Below are positions 14,729 to 23,030 of a stretch of DNA of 64,000 bases, piece after piece. The position numbers and the translations under genes were made by a program. Location: NCBI GenBank assembly GCA_016716185.1, contig JADJWV010000001.1:124001-188000 (forward strand). Direction: 5' to 3'. The stretch comes from Saprospiraceae bacterium (GTDB lineage: Bacteria; Bacteroidota; Bacteroidia; Chitinophagales; Saprospiraceae). Each line of letters starts with the position of its first letter. The stretch's first letter is position 1. Under the pieces are notes generated by a model, which worked only from the letters and a program-made list of their open reading frames with translations, ran no database searches and was not told where the DNA came from.

Positions 14729-17146
14729 ATGAAACGCACTTCTATTTTCAATTGCTTTTCGATGCTCTTTGTAATTTTAATGGCATATGGCGATGTCACA
14801 TCCCAACATATCCGATTTCAAAAAACCTACAGTCCAAATGCTTTCGTTGCAGGTATAAAAAACAACCAGGCCAGCTTTTATGACCTGGAAAGCCTGTCTG
14901 ATGATGGTTTTGCAACCCTGGGATTTATCAACGATACCCTCAATGGTTCCGAAGGCCACCTGGTGCGCTACGATTGCACTGGAAAAGTGATTTGGGGAAA
15001 ACGCCTCGGATTTTCCGGATCGCCTACAAATACTAATGCCGGAATCGTTGAAACGCCCGATGGAGATATCGTTTTCAGTTTCAATTTAGGTACCGGTTTT
15101 TTCAGAGCTTCCATTCTGGTTGGAAGAATTTCAAAAGACGGACAGACCCGTTGGATGAAACGCATTGGAAACAGCACAGAATTTGGTCGCGATATCGTCC
15201 TGACACCCGATGGTGGAATTGTGGTCGCAGGCAGTACCGGAACCCATGGTACAGATGCGCAGGCTGACGATATCTACTTATTTAAATTGGATGCCTCCGG
15301 AAATTTAATGTGGTCAAAAACTTACGGAAATCCTTCAGGAACATACGACGAAGCATTTGCTGTAAAACTGGATTCCCGTAACCGAATCATCGTGACCGGC
15401 CGCTGTATTGCCGACACAACATTTCAGGCTTTCATTTTACAGGCGGATGAAAATGGGAGTCCACTGCGGTTCAAAACCTGGGGTTACCACAATCAAAGAA
15501 CCAATGCATTTGATTTGCTTGTCGATAAAGAAGATCATTACCTGATTACCGGTTTCACCACTTTGCTCGAAGACAATCATGCCAGTTCGGAGAGCGATGC
15601 CTATCTCATTAAAGTCGACAGCACCTTAAACACAGTATTTGCCAATGTTTATGAGGTGAATCGCGGCAATGACAACAGCACCATAGGGGAGGGATTGGCT
15701 TTGCTTGACGATGGCGGTTATGCTATCGGTGTCAGTACACTGGCTTTCTCTACGCATAATGTCAATTTTCCAAATGCGCCCAATAAGAATGCATTGTATA
15801 TCATAAATAAAAACGGAAGCATCCGTAAAATATATCTCTACAACCAACATGGATCCCAATATACCTGCGTCCGTAAAAGCTTTAACGGTTCTGTACTCAT
15901 TGGAGGATTCTCCCGGGCTTACACCGACCGAAACCACAGTCAGGGGCTCATCATTAAAACCGATAATTTATTTCAGTCGGGTTGTTTTGATATCGACGTC
16001 ACTCCGGAAGTGAGTTTGTACAGTCCTACCTGGCAGGTTGCAGATTACACGTATCAGATGAGATCCGGATTTCGTTCGCTTGATTACCTCAATTACAGCG
16101 ATTCATTAGGCCATGAACAGGTTCTTTGTGAGGAAATTCCATTCCTTGCACCTGATTTTAATGCTCCGACAGAGGCTTGCCCTGGGCTGATTACTTTTGA
16201 GGATCAGTCGTCCGGTCCCGGTAGCGGTTATTGGTTGATTAATCAGGATACGATCAGGGTAGATGGAACCCTCGATTATACTTTTACCAAACCCGGAGTG
16301 TACCAAATCTCACGGATCCTTCAATTCAGTTGCATCGTAAAAACAACCACCAAGGAGCTGCTTATAAAAAACGCACCTGTAGATAGCATTGCCCGGTTTA
16401 TATGTGCAGGCGATTCTCTTGTGTTTCGTGGATTGACCTATAAGCAATCCGGAATTTTTACTTTGAAATACCCGGGCGGCGCCGGAACATGTGATTCCAT
16501 TTTTATATTAAACATGTCTGTAAAGCAACCAACAGAATTATCTGAAAGTCTGACGTTCTGCGGACCATCGTTTAATTATTTAGGAAATACTTACGATCGT
16601 TCGGGTGATTACCGCATAGCTATACAAGATCAAATTGGATGCGACAGTCTGATCATTCGATTGAAGCTGGATAAAGTTTACGATGTAACCAGTATTGCGC
16701 CTACTGAATTAGATACCGTGAAGTTTTGCGATCAATTCATTTACAAGGAAAAGATTTTTACACAGAGCGGGGTTTATAAAAATTTTCCCGTCGATACACT
16801 CGACGATTGTAAAATAGAAAGCATTAATATGATCCTGGTTGACGAATGCAATTGCCTTGCTTTCCCTAATGCGTTTACCCCTGCCAATGGAGATGCCATC
16901 AATAATGATTTCCGACCTTTTGTCTTATGCCCCGGACTAATAGGTCAATACAGTTTGAAGATTTTCAACAGATGGGGGCAGGAAATATTTGAAAGTCTAA
17001 GTCCCGATTCAGGCTGGGAAGGAACTCAAGATGGAAAATCTTTACCCATTGACACCTACATGTATCAATGCAATTACGAAATCCGTTATACAGATACAGA
17101 CATCCGGAAAAAATCAAAAAAAGGCTCGGTAACGCTTATCAGATAA
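14729..17146 (+). CDS. Secreted protein with T9SS type B sorting domain
   Basis: About 805 residues from the ATG at 14729, with a signal peptide ending near DVTSQ. The first 400 residues carry repeated propeller-like units such as LTPDGGIVVAGSTGTHG followed by DIYLFKLDASGNLMWSKTYG. A PKD-like part follows (LITFEDQSSGPGSGYW, YTFTKPGVYQISRI). The last 95 residues are the gliding-motility C-terminal domain: FPNAFTPANGDAINNDFRP, LKIFNRWGQEIFES, GWEGTQDGK. This is the type B signal for export through the T9SS, used for surface and gliding proteins. Function of the propeller is unknown. The next gene starts two bases after its stop, so the two form an operon. Confidence 0.85.
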   Translation: MKRTSIFNCFSMLFVILMAYGDVTSQHIRFQKTYSPNAFVAGIKNNQASFYDLESLSDDGFATLGFINDTLNGSEGHLVRYDCTGKVIWGKRLGFSGSPTNTNAGIVETPDGDIVFSFNLGTGFFRASILVGRISKDGQTRWMKRIGNSTEFGRDIVLTPDGGIVVAGSTGTHGTDAQADDIYLFKLDASGNLMWSKTYGNPSGTYDEAFAVKLDSRNRIIVTGRCIADTTFQAFILQADENGSPLRFKTWGYHNQRTNAFDLLVDKEDHYLITGFTTLLEDNHASSESDAYLIKVDSTLNTVFANVYEVNRGNDNSTIGEGLALLDDGGYAIGVSTLAFSTHNVNFPNAPNKNALYIINKNGSIRKIYLYNQHGSQYTCVRKSFNGSVLIGGFSRAYTDRNHSQGLIIKTDNLFQSGCFDIDVTPEVSLYSPTWQVADYTYQMRSGFRSLDYLNYSDSLGHEQVLCEEIPFLAPDFNAPTEACPGLITFEDQSSGPGSGYWLINQDTIRVDGTLDYTFTKPGVYQISRILQFSCIVKTTTKELLIKNAPVDSIARFICAGDSLVFRGLTYKQSGIFTLKYPGGAGTCDSIFILNMSVKQPTELSESLTFCGPSFNYLGNTYDRSGDYRIAIQDQIGCDSLIIRLKLDKVYDVTSIAPTELDTVKFCDQFIYKEKIFTQSGVYKNFPVDTLDDCKIESINMILVDECNCLAFPNAFTPANGDAINNDFRPFVLCPGLIGQYSLKIFNRWGQEIFESLSPDSGWEGTQDGKSLPIDTYMYQCNYEIRYTDTDIRKKSKKGSVTLIR

Positions 17147-17148
17147 AT

Positions 17149-20100
17149 ATGTTAAGGATCATTTTATTTTTCGGATTCTTTTGGTCGGTTTTAATTCCAG
17201 ACTCTGACGCTCAATATTTTGGACGGAACAAGCCAAAATACCGGGATTTTGATTTCAAAATTTTCGAAACCGATCATTTTAAAATTTATTATTACGATCT
17301 CGATAGTTCGCATATTGCCAAATATGCCAATTGGTTTGAAATCTGGTATGAGCGACATTCAAAAATATTAGATGAACAATTTGAGCAAAAAAATCCTGTT
17401 TTGCTCTTCAACCATCATGGTGATTTTCAACAAAACTTTGCTATTTCCGGTCAAATGGATGTTGGAACAGGTGGAGTAACGGAAGGTTTAAAAAATAGAA
17501 TTGTACTTCCTGTAGCCCAGACCAACAATCAGACATTTCATGTCATTGGTCATGAACTTGTCCATGCTTTTCAGTATCAAATGATCCTACATGGAGATTC
17601 GACCTCTATGGAGTCGCTGCAAAACTATCCCCTCTGGATAATTGAAGGATTGGCTGAATACCTGACTAAAGGTCGGTTTGACATGCAAACTGCCATGTGG
17701 ATGCACGATGCGGTGAATCGTGGTCATTTTCCTCCACTGGATAAACTCGATCGGCCTGAATATTTTCCATACCGGTATGGCCATGCTTTCTGGTCATTTT
17801 TTTCTGGGTTTTTTGGCGATTCAAAGATCAAACAGTTTTTCATGTCGGTAGGGCACTATGGACTTGCTTTAGCTTGTAAGGAAAGTCTAGGAATAGAATT
17901 GGATACACTGAGTAACCTGTGGAAAAAAACCTTTATTCAATATTACAAAACCCAAAACGATTCCTTTCAAAATCAAAAAACCGGCAAACGCATTATATCT
18001 GAAGAAAATGGTGGCAGACTGAATTTATCCCCATCCATCAGCCCCAATGGAAAATACGTTTGTTTTCTATCCGAAAAAGATTTGTTCACCACAGATCTTT
18101 ACTTATCAGAAACAGGTTCGGGAAAAATTATTAAAAAACTTTTTAGTCAGGCCAGAGAAGGACATATTGATCAATTGAATGGCCTGGAATCTGCCGGAAC
18201 CTGGTCTCCGGATTCAAAGAAATTCGCATTTACAGGATACAAGTTTGGAAAAAGTGTTCTGATCATCAAAGATGTCGAATCGGGAAAAACCTTACAAGAG
18301 CTGCAATTTAAAAATCTCGATTACTTTTCGCAACCAAACTGGTCTCCGGATGGAAAACAGTTTGTAGTAACCGGAATTATTAAAGGACAGACAGATTTAT
18401 TTACAATCGATATCAAATCAAAAAAAGTTAATCAACTCACCAATGATGTGTTCTCGGAAATTCATCCCGAGTGGACATTGGATGGAAAAGAAATACTTTA
18501 TTCAACAGATGCCAGAAGTTTCAGAACGAATCCGGTTTTTGGATATTGGACATTTGACCTGGCTCAAATAAATGTTGCCGATAAAAAAATAAGAGATATT
18601 CCTTTGTTCGAAAATGCAAACCATTTTAACCCACAACAGGATGCACATGGAAATATACTTTTTGTCAGCGATCGAACCGGCAGACAAAATGTTTACAGCT
18701 ACCAAGCCGATTCCGGTAAACTATCGCAATTCAGTTTTACATCTTCAGGTATAACCGGCATCACGCCTTATGCCCCCTCAATTTCGGTTTCTGGTAAGAG
18801 AGACAAGCTGGTCTTCAGCCAATTTCGCAACAACTCCTACGAAATTTATCAGATAGATTTGGGTAAAATAAATGCACTTCAGCTTGATAGTTTTACAACA
18901 GATCAAAGCCCGGCCTGGATTCCGTTTCAAAACACAAGAGTGGATCAGAATGTCCAGACTCTTTTATCAACACCACCTTCCAGCGATAGTATTTTCGATC
19001 AATATGTTATAAAACCTTATCGTGGTCACTTCGGATTGTCATATGTAGGGGCCTCTGGAGGAGCAGGATACGGAGGGAATTACATTTCCAGCGGAGTAGG
19101 ATTAACCGGAGGTATAGACCTTTTGTTCAACGACATGCTTGGCCACCATCAATTGTATACCGGACTTGCACTTAATGGAGAAATTTATGATATCGCGGCA
19201 GCAGCGAGTTATTTAAATCGCTCGTGGAAATTTCCCTGGGGGGTCAATGTGCAGCATCTGCCAAGTCAGTACTTCGATTACACACCCGGATTTGTCAGAC
19301 AAAATTTTGTAGATGAAAATGGAAACATCTTTTCTGCATATACCGACACGACACAACTGTTGCGAATTTTTGAAGAACAATTCGGAGTGTTTATTCACTA
19401 TCCAATCTCCGTCATTCAAAGATTGGAAGCCGGTATAGGCACTTCTTATCGTTTTTTCAGATTGGAACGCATCATTGATTTTTACGACGACATCAATAAG
19501 TTTTTTTACCTGGGAGGGCAGAAAGAGAAATTAAGCGTCGGCGATGCAGTTCAATTGGGGCCTTATACCATTGAAAAAGGTTGGCTCTCGAATGTCAACG
19601 CTGCCTGGGTCGGCGACAATTCATACTTCGGCCTCACAGCTCCTATGCTTGGACATCGCTACCGGATCGGTATTGAAAACTATTTTGGCCAATACGAATT
19701 CTTTGCAACAACCCTGGATGCCAGAAAATATTTTTGGTCTAAACCTTTCAGCTTTGCCTTCAGATTTATGCATTATGCCCGATATGGTCAGGATGCCAAC
19801 AGATTTTATCCTTTGCTCATCGGACAATATGGGCTTATACATGGTTACGATTTCAATCATTTAGACCGCTTGAGGGAACGTTATGACATTTCCTACGAAC
19901 AAATAAGCGGATCGAAAATAGCAATCGGGTCTTTCGAATTGCGACTGCCTTTATTCGGCCCAAGCAGATTTGCCTTGCTGAGCGTTCCATTTCTTCCCAT
20001 CGACCTGAATATTTTTATTGACGGGGGGATAGCCTGGGATGCTTATGAAGATTTTTCGAGCGACATTGAATTTTTAAAACCACTTCCCGTTTTTAGCGCT

Positions 20101-20217
20101 GGTGCTGGACTTCGCATTAATTTATTTGGTGCTCTGGTTTTAGAGCCCTATTGGGCCTGGCCTTTGCGAAAGGATTCCAAAGCTTTGTTTGGATTTAATT
20201 TTATTCCTGGATGGTAA
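17149..20217 (+). CDS. Putative metalloprotease with TolB-like propeller and outer-membrane barrel
   Basis: About 1022 residues from the ATG at 17149 (MLRIILFFGFFW), with a signal peptide ending near SDAQ. A gluzincin-type zinc motif HELVH sits at residues 135-139 (VIGHELVHAFQY), with a later acidic residue in WIIEGLAEYLT as likely third ligand. Several PD40/WD40-like repeats follow (SPSISPNGKYVCFLS, GTWSPDSKKFAFTG, QPNWSPDGKQFVVTG), as in TolB. The last 350 residues have the strand pattern of a surface-antigen/BamA-type barrel ending in FGFNFIPGW. It should sit in the outer membrane with the protease and propeller in the periplasm or outside. A longer frame from 17068 overlaps the previous gene and is not preferred. 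Domains are clear; substrate is unknown. Confidence 0.75.
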   Translation: MLRIILFFGFFWSVLIPDSDAQYFGRNKPKYRDFDFKIFETDHFKIYYYDLDSSHIAKYANWFEIWYERHSKILDEQFEQKNPVLLFNHHGDFQQNFAISGQMDVGTGGVTEGLKNRIVLPVAQTNNQTFHVIGHELVHAFQYQMILHGDSTSMESLQNYPLWIIEGLAEYLTKGRFDMQTAMWMHDAVNRGHFPPLDKLDRPEYFPYRYGHAFWSFFSGFFGDSKIKQFFMSVGHYGLALACKESLGIELDTLSNLWKKTFIQYYKTQNDSFQNQKTGKRIISEENGGRLNLSPSISPNGKYVCFLSEKDLFTTDLYLSETGSGKIIKKLFSQAREGHIDQLNGLESAGTWSPDSKKFAFTGYKFGKSVLIIKDVESGKTLQELQFKNLDYFSQPNWSPDGKQFVVTGIIKGQTDLFTIDIKSKKVNQLTNDVFSEIHPEWTLDGKEILYSTDARSFRTNPVFGYWTFDLAQINVADKKIRDIPLFENANHFNPQQDAHGNILFVSDRTGRQNVYSYQADSGKLSQFSFTSSGITGITPYAPSISVSGKRDKLVFSQFRNNSYEIYQIDLGKINALQLDSFTTDQSPAWIPFQNTRVDQNVQTLLSTPPSSDSIFDQYVIKPYRGHFGLSYVGASGGAGYGGNYISSGVGLTGGIDLLFNDMLGHHQLYTGLALNGEIYDIAAAASYLNRSWKFPWGVNVQHLPSQYFDYTPGFVRQNFVDENGNIFSAYTDTTQLLRIFEEQFGVFIHYPISVIQRLEAGIGTSYRFFRLERIIDFYDDINKFFYLGGQKEKLSVGDAVQLGPYTIEKGWLSNVNAAWVGDNSYFGLTAPMLGHRYRIGIENYFGQYEFFATTLDARKYFWSKPFSFAFRFMHYARYGQDANRFYPLLIGQYGLIHGYDFNHLDRLRERYDISYEQISGSKIAIGSFELRLPLFGPSRFALLSVPFLPIDLNIFIDGGIAWDAYEDFSSDIEFLKPLPVFSAGAGLRINLFGALVLEPYWAWPLRKDSKALFGFNFIPGW

Positions 20218-20336
20218 GGGAGGATTGGGGGCTTGTAGGTTGGGAGGCTGATAGGCTTGAGGGTGTGTAATTCAGTGAAAAGCTTAAAGCGAAAAGCCTA
20301 ATACTTAGTTCGATTCTATTGATGCGACCTGATTAA

Positions 20337-20354
20337 CTAACGTACGTTTGTTAG
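20337..20354. repeat. CTAAC...GTTAG palindrome in intergenic DNA
   Basis: CTAACGTACGTTTGTTAG, one of at least four related palindromes (also 21245-21258, 30392-30405 and 31754-31770), all between genes. The form resembles a TetR-family operator but no such regulator gene is near. Confidence 0.5.
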
Positions 20355-20370
20355 CTTCATTACCTAACAA

Positions 20371-20475
20371 CTAACATCTATCACCTAACACCTAACTTCT
20401 ATCAACTAACATCTATCACCTAACACCTAACTTCTATCAACTAACACCTATCACCTAACACCTAATATCCAGCAT
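20371..20475. repeat. Tandem 35-bp repeat, three copies
   Basis: Copies start at 20371, 20406 and 20441; the third has diverged. The unit is built from CTAACAYCTATCACCTAACA-type words without any G, so the strand bias is extreme. It lies between two convergent genes. Low-complexity CTAAC/CAACT runs of the same sort occur at 31785-31925. Confidence 0.8.
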
Positions 20476-20478
20476 CTC

Positions 20479-21243
20479 TCAACTATCTCCCGGGTGCCAA
20501 AAATATTTTTCCATAGGCGTTACTTTATGATCGACTATGTTGACTCCTTCTTTGCGCAGTAGTTTTCCCATGCGTTCTCCGGCTTCGCCAAACATAAGAC
20601 GGCCCGTCAACTCACCTTTGAAATTTACGACCCGGTGTGCCGGCACATCTTTTACAGTACCTTTTAATTGATTCAAAGCCCAACCCACCATTCTTGCAGA
20701 ACCAAGCGTCAGGAAATCAGCAATGGCACCATAGGTACTTACCCGTCCTTTTGGGATACATCTGACTACATCATAAACCCAGTCATAATAATGATCTTTC
20801 TTTTTGTTGGAATTCGTACATGCTTCCAAAGCCTCATCTTCCATTCGTCGCATTTGAGTTTGCTCCTTCTTTGTTTTATCTTTAAAACCCAGCAGATGAA
20901 GGATTCCATGCAGGATCACCCGTTGCTTTTCTGTTTCGGGATCCTGTTTCAACAACCTTGCATTATCACGAACCCGGTCGATGCTGATGTAAAGTTCCCC
21001 GCTCACCGATGCTCCATCAAGCGGGAAGGTGATGATATCCGTATAATAATCGTGGTTGAGAAATTTCTTGTTGAGATCCAGCAAATATTCGTCATCGCAA
21101 AAAACAATGCTGATCAAGCCTGGTTGCTGCCCATATTTACTGATCAGTTTTAGGATACAATTTTGCCACAAGACTTCCGGGATATCAAAAGCCTTACATT
21201 GAAAATCAAATCTAATCAGCGTATGTTCTCCTCCGGTTTTCAT
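20479..21243 (-). CDS. ybeY: Fusion of rRNA maturation RNase YbeY and an alkyltransferase-like (ATL) domain
   Basis: A single 254-residue ORF with two domains. Residues 1-140 are YbeY: the zinc motif HGILHLLGFKDK at 112-123 follows a SGELYISIDRV strand; the third His of the classic motif is absent, as is common in Bacteroidota. Residues 150-254 are a MGMT-type DNA-binding domain (CIPKGRVSTYGAIADFL, GSARMVGWALNQ), but the active-site PCHR is PAHRVV (201-206), with Ala202 in place of the methyl-accepting Cys. It therefore resembles ATL proteins, which bind alkylated guanine without repairing it. YbeY acts in 16S rRNA 3' processing and ribosome quality control. The two parts are usually separate genes. 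A CTAAC-type palindrome lies two bases upstream. Confidence 0.85.
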   Translation of the reverse strand: MKTGGEHTLIRFDFQCKAFDIPEVLWQNCILKLISKYGQQPGLISIVFCDDEYLLDLNKKFLNHDYYTDIITFPLDGASVSGELYISIDRVRDNARLLKQDPETEKQRVILHGILHLLGFKDKTKKEQTQMRRMEDEALEACTNSNKKKDHYYDWVYDVVRCIPKGRVSTYGAIADFLTLGSARMVGWALNQLKGTVKDVPAHRVVNFKGELTGRLMFGEAGERMGKLLRKEGVNIVDHKVTPMEKYFWHPGDS

Positions 21244-21303
21244 ACTAACATTCGTTAGGATGGATATATGCTAAAGTCAAGATTCTGAGAACCTGTACAA
21301 TTG

Positions 21304-21696
21304 TTAATCTTCAATGACAAATTTGATTTCTACGGTCCGCCCGTCATCCGAAAAGATCACCCGATCCGACAACCGTTGCATCAGAAAAACACCTCTGCCC
21401 CCGCACCGATGAATATTTTCAGGCAAGGTTGGATCAGGCACGGAGGCGGGGTCGAAACCCTGTCCCTCATCTGAAATTTTGAAACTGATGTATTTTTTTA
21501 AGCGCGTCGTCTTCAAACTGACATATTTATTGCAGTCGGATTTATTTCCATGGAGGATGGCATTATTTACGGCTTCCGTGATCGAAACGAGAATATTCGG
21601 ATAAAGACTTTTATCGAGGCGGTATTCATTAAACACCTGATGCAAGTATTCCTCAACCTGGCAAATATTGGCCGGTACAGATGCAATGCGAATCAT
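21304..21696 (-). CDS. ATP-binding protein, anti-sigma-factor (RsbW-like) HATPase
   Basis: About 130 residues from the ATG at 21696, which overlaps the stop of the upstream gene (ATGA). Hallmarks of the small GHKL serine kinase family are present: N-box EAVNNAILHGN, G1 box DEGQGFDP and G2 box GRGVFLMQ. Relatives such as RsbW and SpoIIAB phosphorylate an anti-anti-sigma factor and hold a sigma factor, but no STAS or sigma gene is adjacent. The longer frame from 21780 lies inside the DUF4175 gene and is not a likely start. Cotranscribed with DUF4175. Confidence 0.75.
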   Translation of the reverse strand: MIRIASVPANICQVEEYLHQVFNEYRLDKSLYPNILVSITEAVNNAILHGNKSDCNKYVSLKTTRLKKYISFKISDEGQGFDPASVPDPTLPENIHRCGGRGVFLMQRLSDRVIFSDDGRTVEIKFVIED

Positions 21697-23030
21697 CCCT
21701 GCTTTTTCAGACTTTGATAATATTGCTCGACCAGCCGCTTGTAAAACGGCCTTAACTCCGGTGATATTTGTTTGAACCATTCCGTTTCTCCCTGCCTCTG
21801 TTTGATGTATTCTTCCAGGCCGGGCGGAAACTTACGTTCAATATTCATACCAGTTTCTGATTTTCGCTGTTCGTCCCACTCTCTTTCGCGCTCCGCACGG
21901 TCTGATTCCAGCAATCTCGTCGTGATTTCCTGGTGCCTTTTCATCATTTCGTTGGTCAACTGCTTATTCACCAGTTGCTTTTCGAGTTTGTTCATTTCTT
22001 CAATAGCCTCCTTCGCTTCTTTGGAACCATTTCCGCGTTCGCTGTTTTCTTTATCCAGCTCCTGCAGCATTTTTCTGAGTTTGGCTTGTTGGGCAGCCAT
22101 TTCCGCAAACTCCTGAGACGTACCTTGCTTACCTTGTTTCATTTTGTCTAGCTGCTCCTGCATGCCCTTGCCCATTTTCTTCATTCCTTCGGTAATTTTA
22201 TCTGCAGGCTTGCGACCCGAACTTTGCCCCGGATTGTTGCATGATTTATTGCCCGGTTTTTTACAGGATCCTCCTTTACACTCTTGTTGTTTTTTATTCA
22301 GGGTCTCCGACAACATCAACGCCAAATCATTCATATTGGTCATCACCCTTCGTTGATTATTTCCGGCTTCTGCACTTCTCCTGTCCTCCAGCAAGTTAAT
22401 ACCCGAAGTAAAATTGTGGTTGATCTCATTGACTTTGTCCATGACAAACGATTGGATTTCCACAATTCTCTTACTTAGCACATCGAGCGTATCTTCTACA
22501 ATTTTAAAATTCTCCTTAATTCTGAATTGATCTTGTACGAGGTTCAGATATTTGGGCGTCTGGGTATTGATCTGCCCAAATTCCTTGACCAGGTTCTCTT
22601 GTTCAAATGACAATGCAACCAGATTCTCCAGTAATTGGCGCAACATCCGGGCATCTTCTTCGGCCTGCTCTTTATCTGACTCTTCCATCTCTTGTTCCAT
22701 CTGATCAGCCATTTGATCCATCTTTTGCGAAGCATCCTTTTGTTTTTTTGCAGCTTTACTCTTTCCGGATTTTCCTCCCTCCTTGTTGCTCATTTCTTTT
22801 TTCGCATCCTTCAAATCTTTTTTAATCTCATCACTTTGACCTTTCCGGTCATCCATTTTCCGCTGAGATTTCAACTGCTCATTTTTCTTTTGAAGCTCCT
22901 CCTGTTTTTTTGCCAGTTCGTCAAATTTTTTGTTGATATCTTCCTGTTTTTCTTTCAGGGCTTCATCGCTCTCCTGTTCTTTTTCAGTTTTTTCTGAAAG
23001 GGCATCTTGTTTATCGGAAAGCTGACGCAA
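21693..23030 (-). CDS. C-terminal part of DUF4175-type protein (separated by a frameshift)
   Basis: An ORF of about 445 residues with no proper start (it opens at a TTG in the middle of a helix). The sequence is very rich in Lys, Glu, Gln and Met and reads as long coiled coils, for example DKQDALSEKTEKEQESDEA, QEELQKKNEQLKSQRK and GKGMQEQLDKMKQGKQG. It continues the previous frame: the joined reading LFKQLELEK-NIKDQINELRQLS is smooth if one A is added to the run of six A at about 23055 (minus strand). It is therefore the C-terminal half of a ~1100-residue envelope protein. The last codons overlap the HATPase start. Confidence 0.6.
   Translation of the reverse strand: MRQLSDKQDALSEKTEKEQESDEALKEKQEDINKKFDELAKKQEELQKKNEQLKSQRKMDDRKGQSDEIKKDLKDAKKEMSNKEGGKSGKSKAAKKQKDASQKMDQMADQMEQEMEESDKEQAEEDARMLRQLLENLVALSFEQENLVKEFGQINTQTPKYLNLVQDQFRIKENFKIVEDTLDVLSKRIVEIQSFVMDKVNEINHNFTSGINLLEDRRSAEAGNNQRRVMTNMNDLALMLSETLNKKQQECKGGSCKKPGNKSCNNPGQSSGRKPADKITEGMKKMGKGMQEQLDKMKQGKQGTSQEFAEMAAQQAKLRKMLQELDKENSERGNGSKEAKEAIEEMNKLEKQLVNKQLTNEMMKRHQEITTRLLESDRAEREREWDEQRKSETGMNIERKFPPGLEEYIKQRQGETEWFKQISPELRPFYKRLVEQYYQSLKKQG

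Noticed and set aside
20371..20475. CRISPR-like array
   Set aside because: The units are contiguous without spacers and are low in complexity; no cas gene is present.
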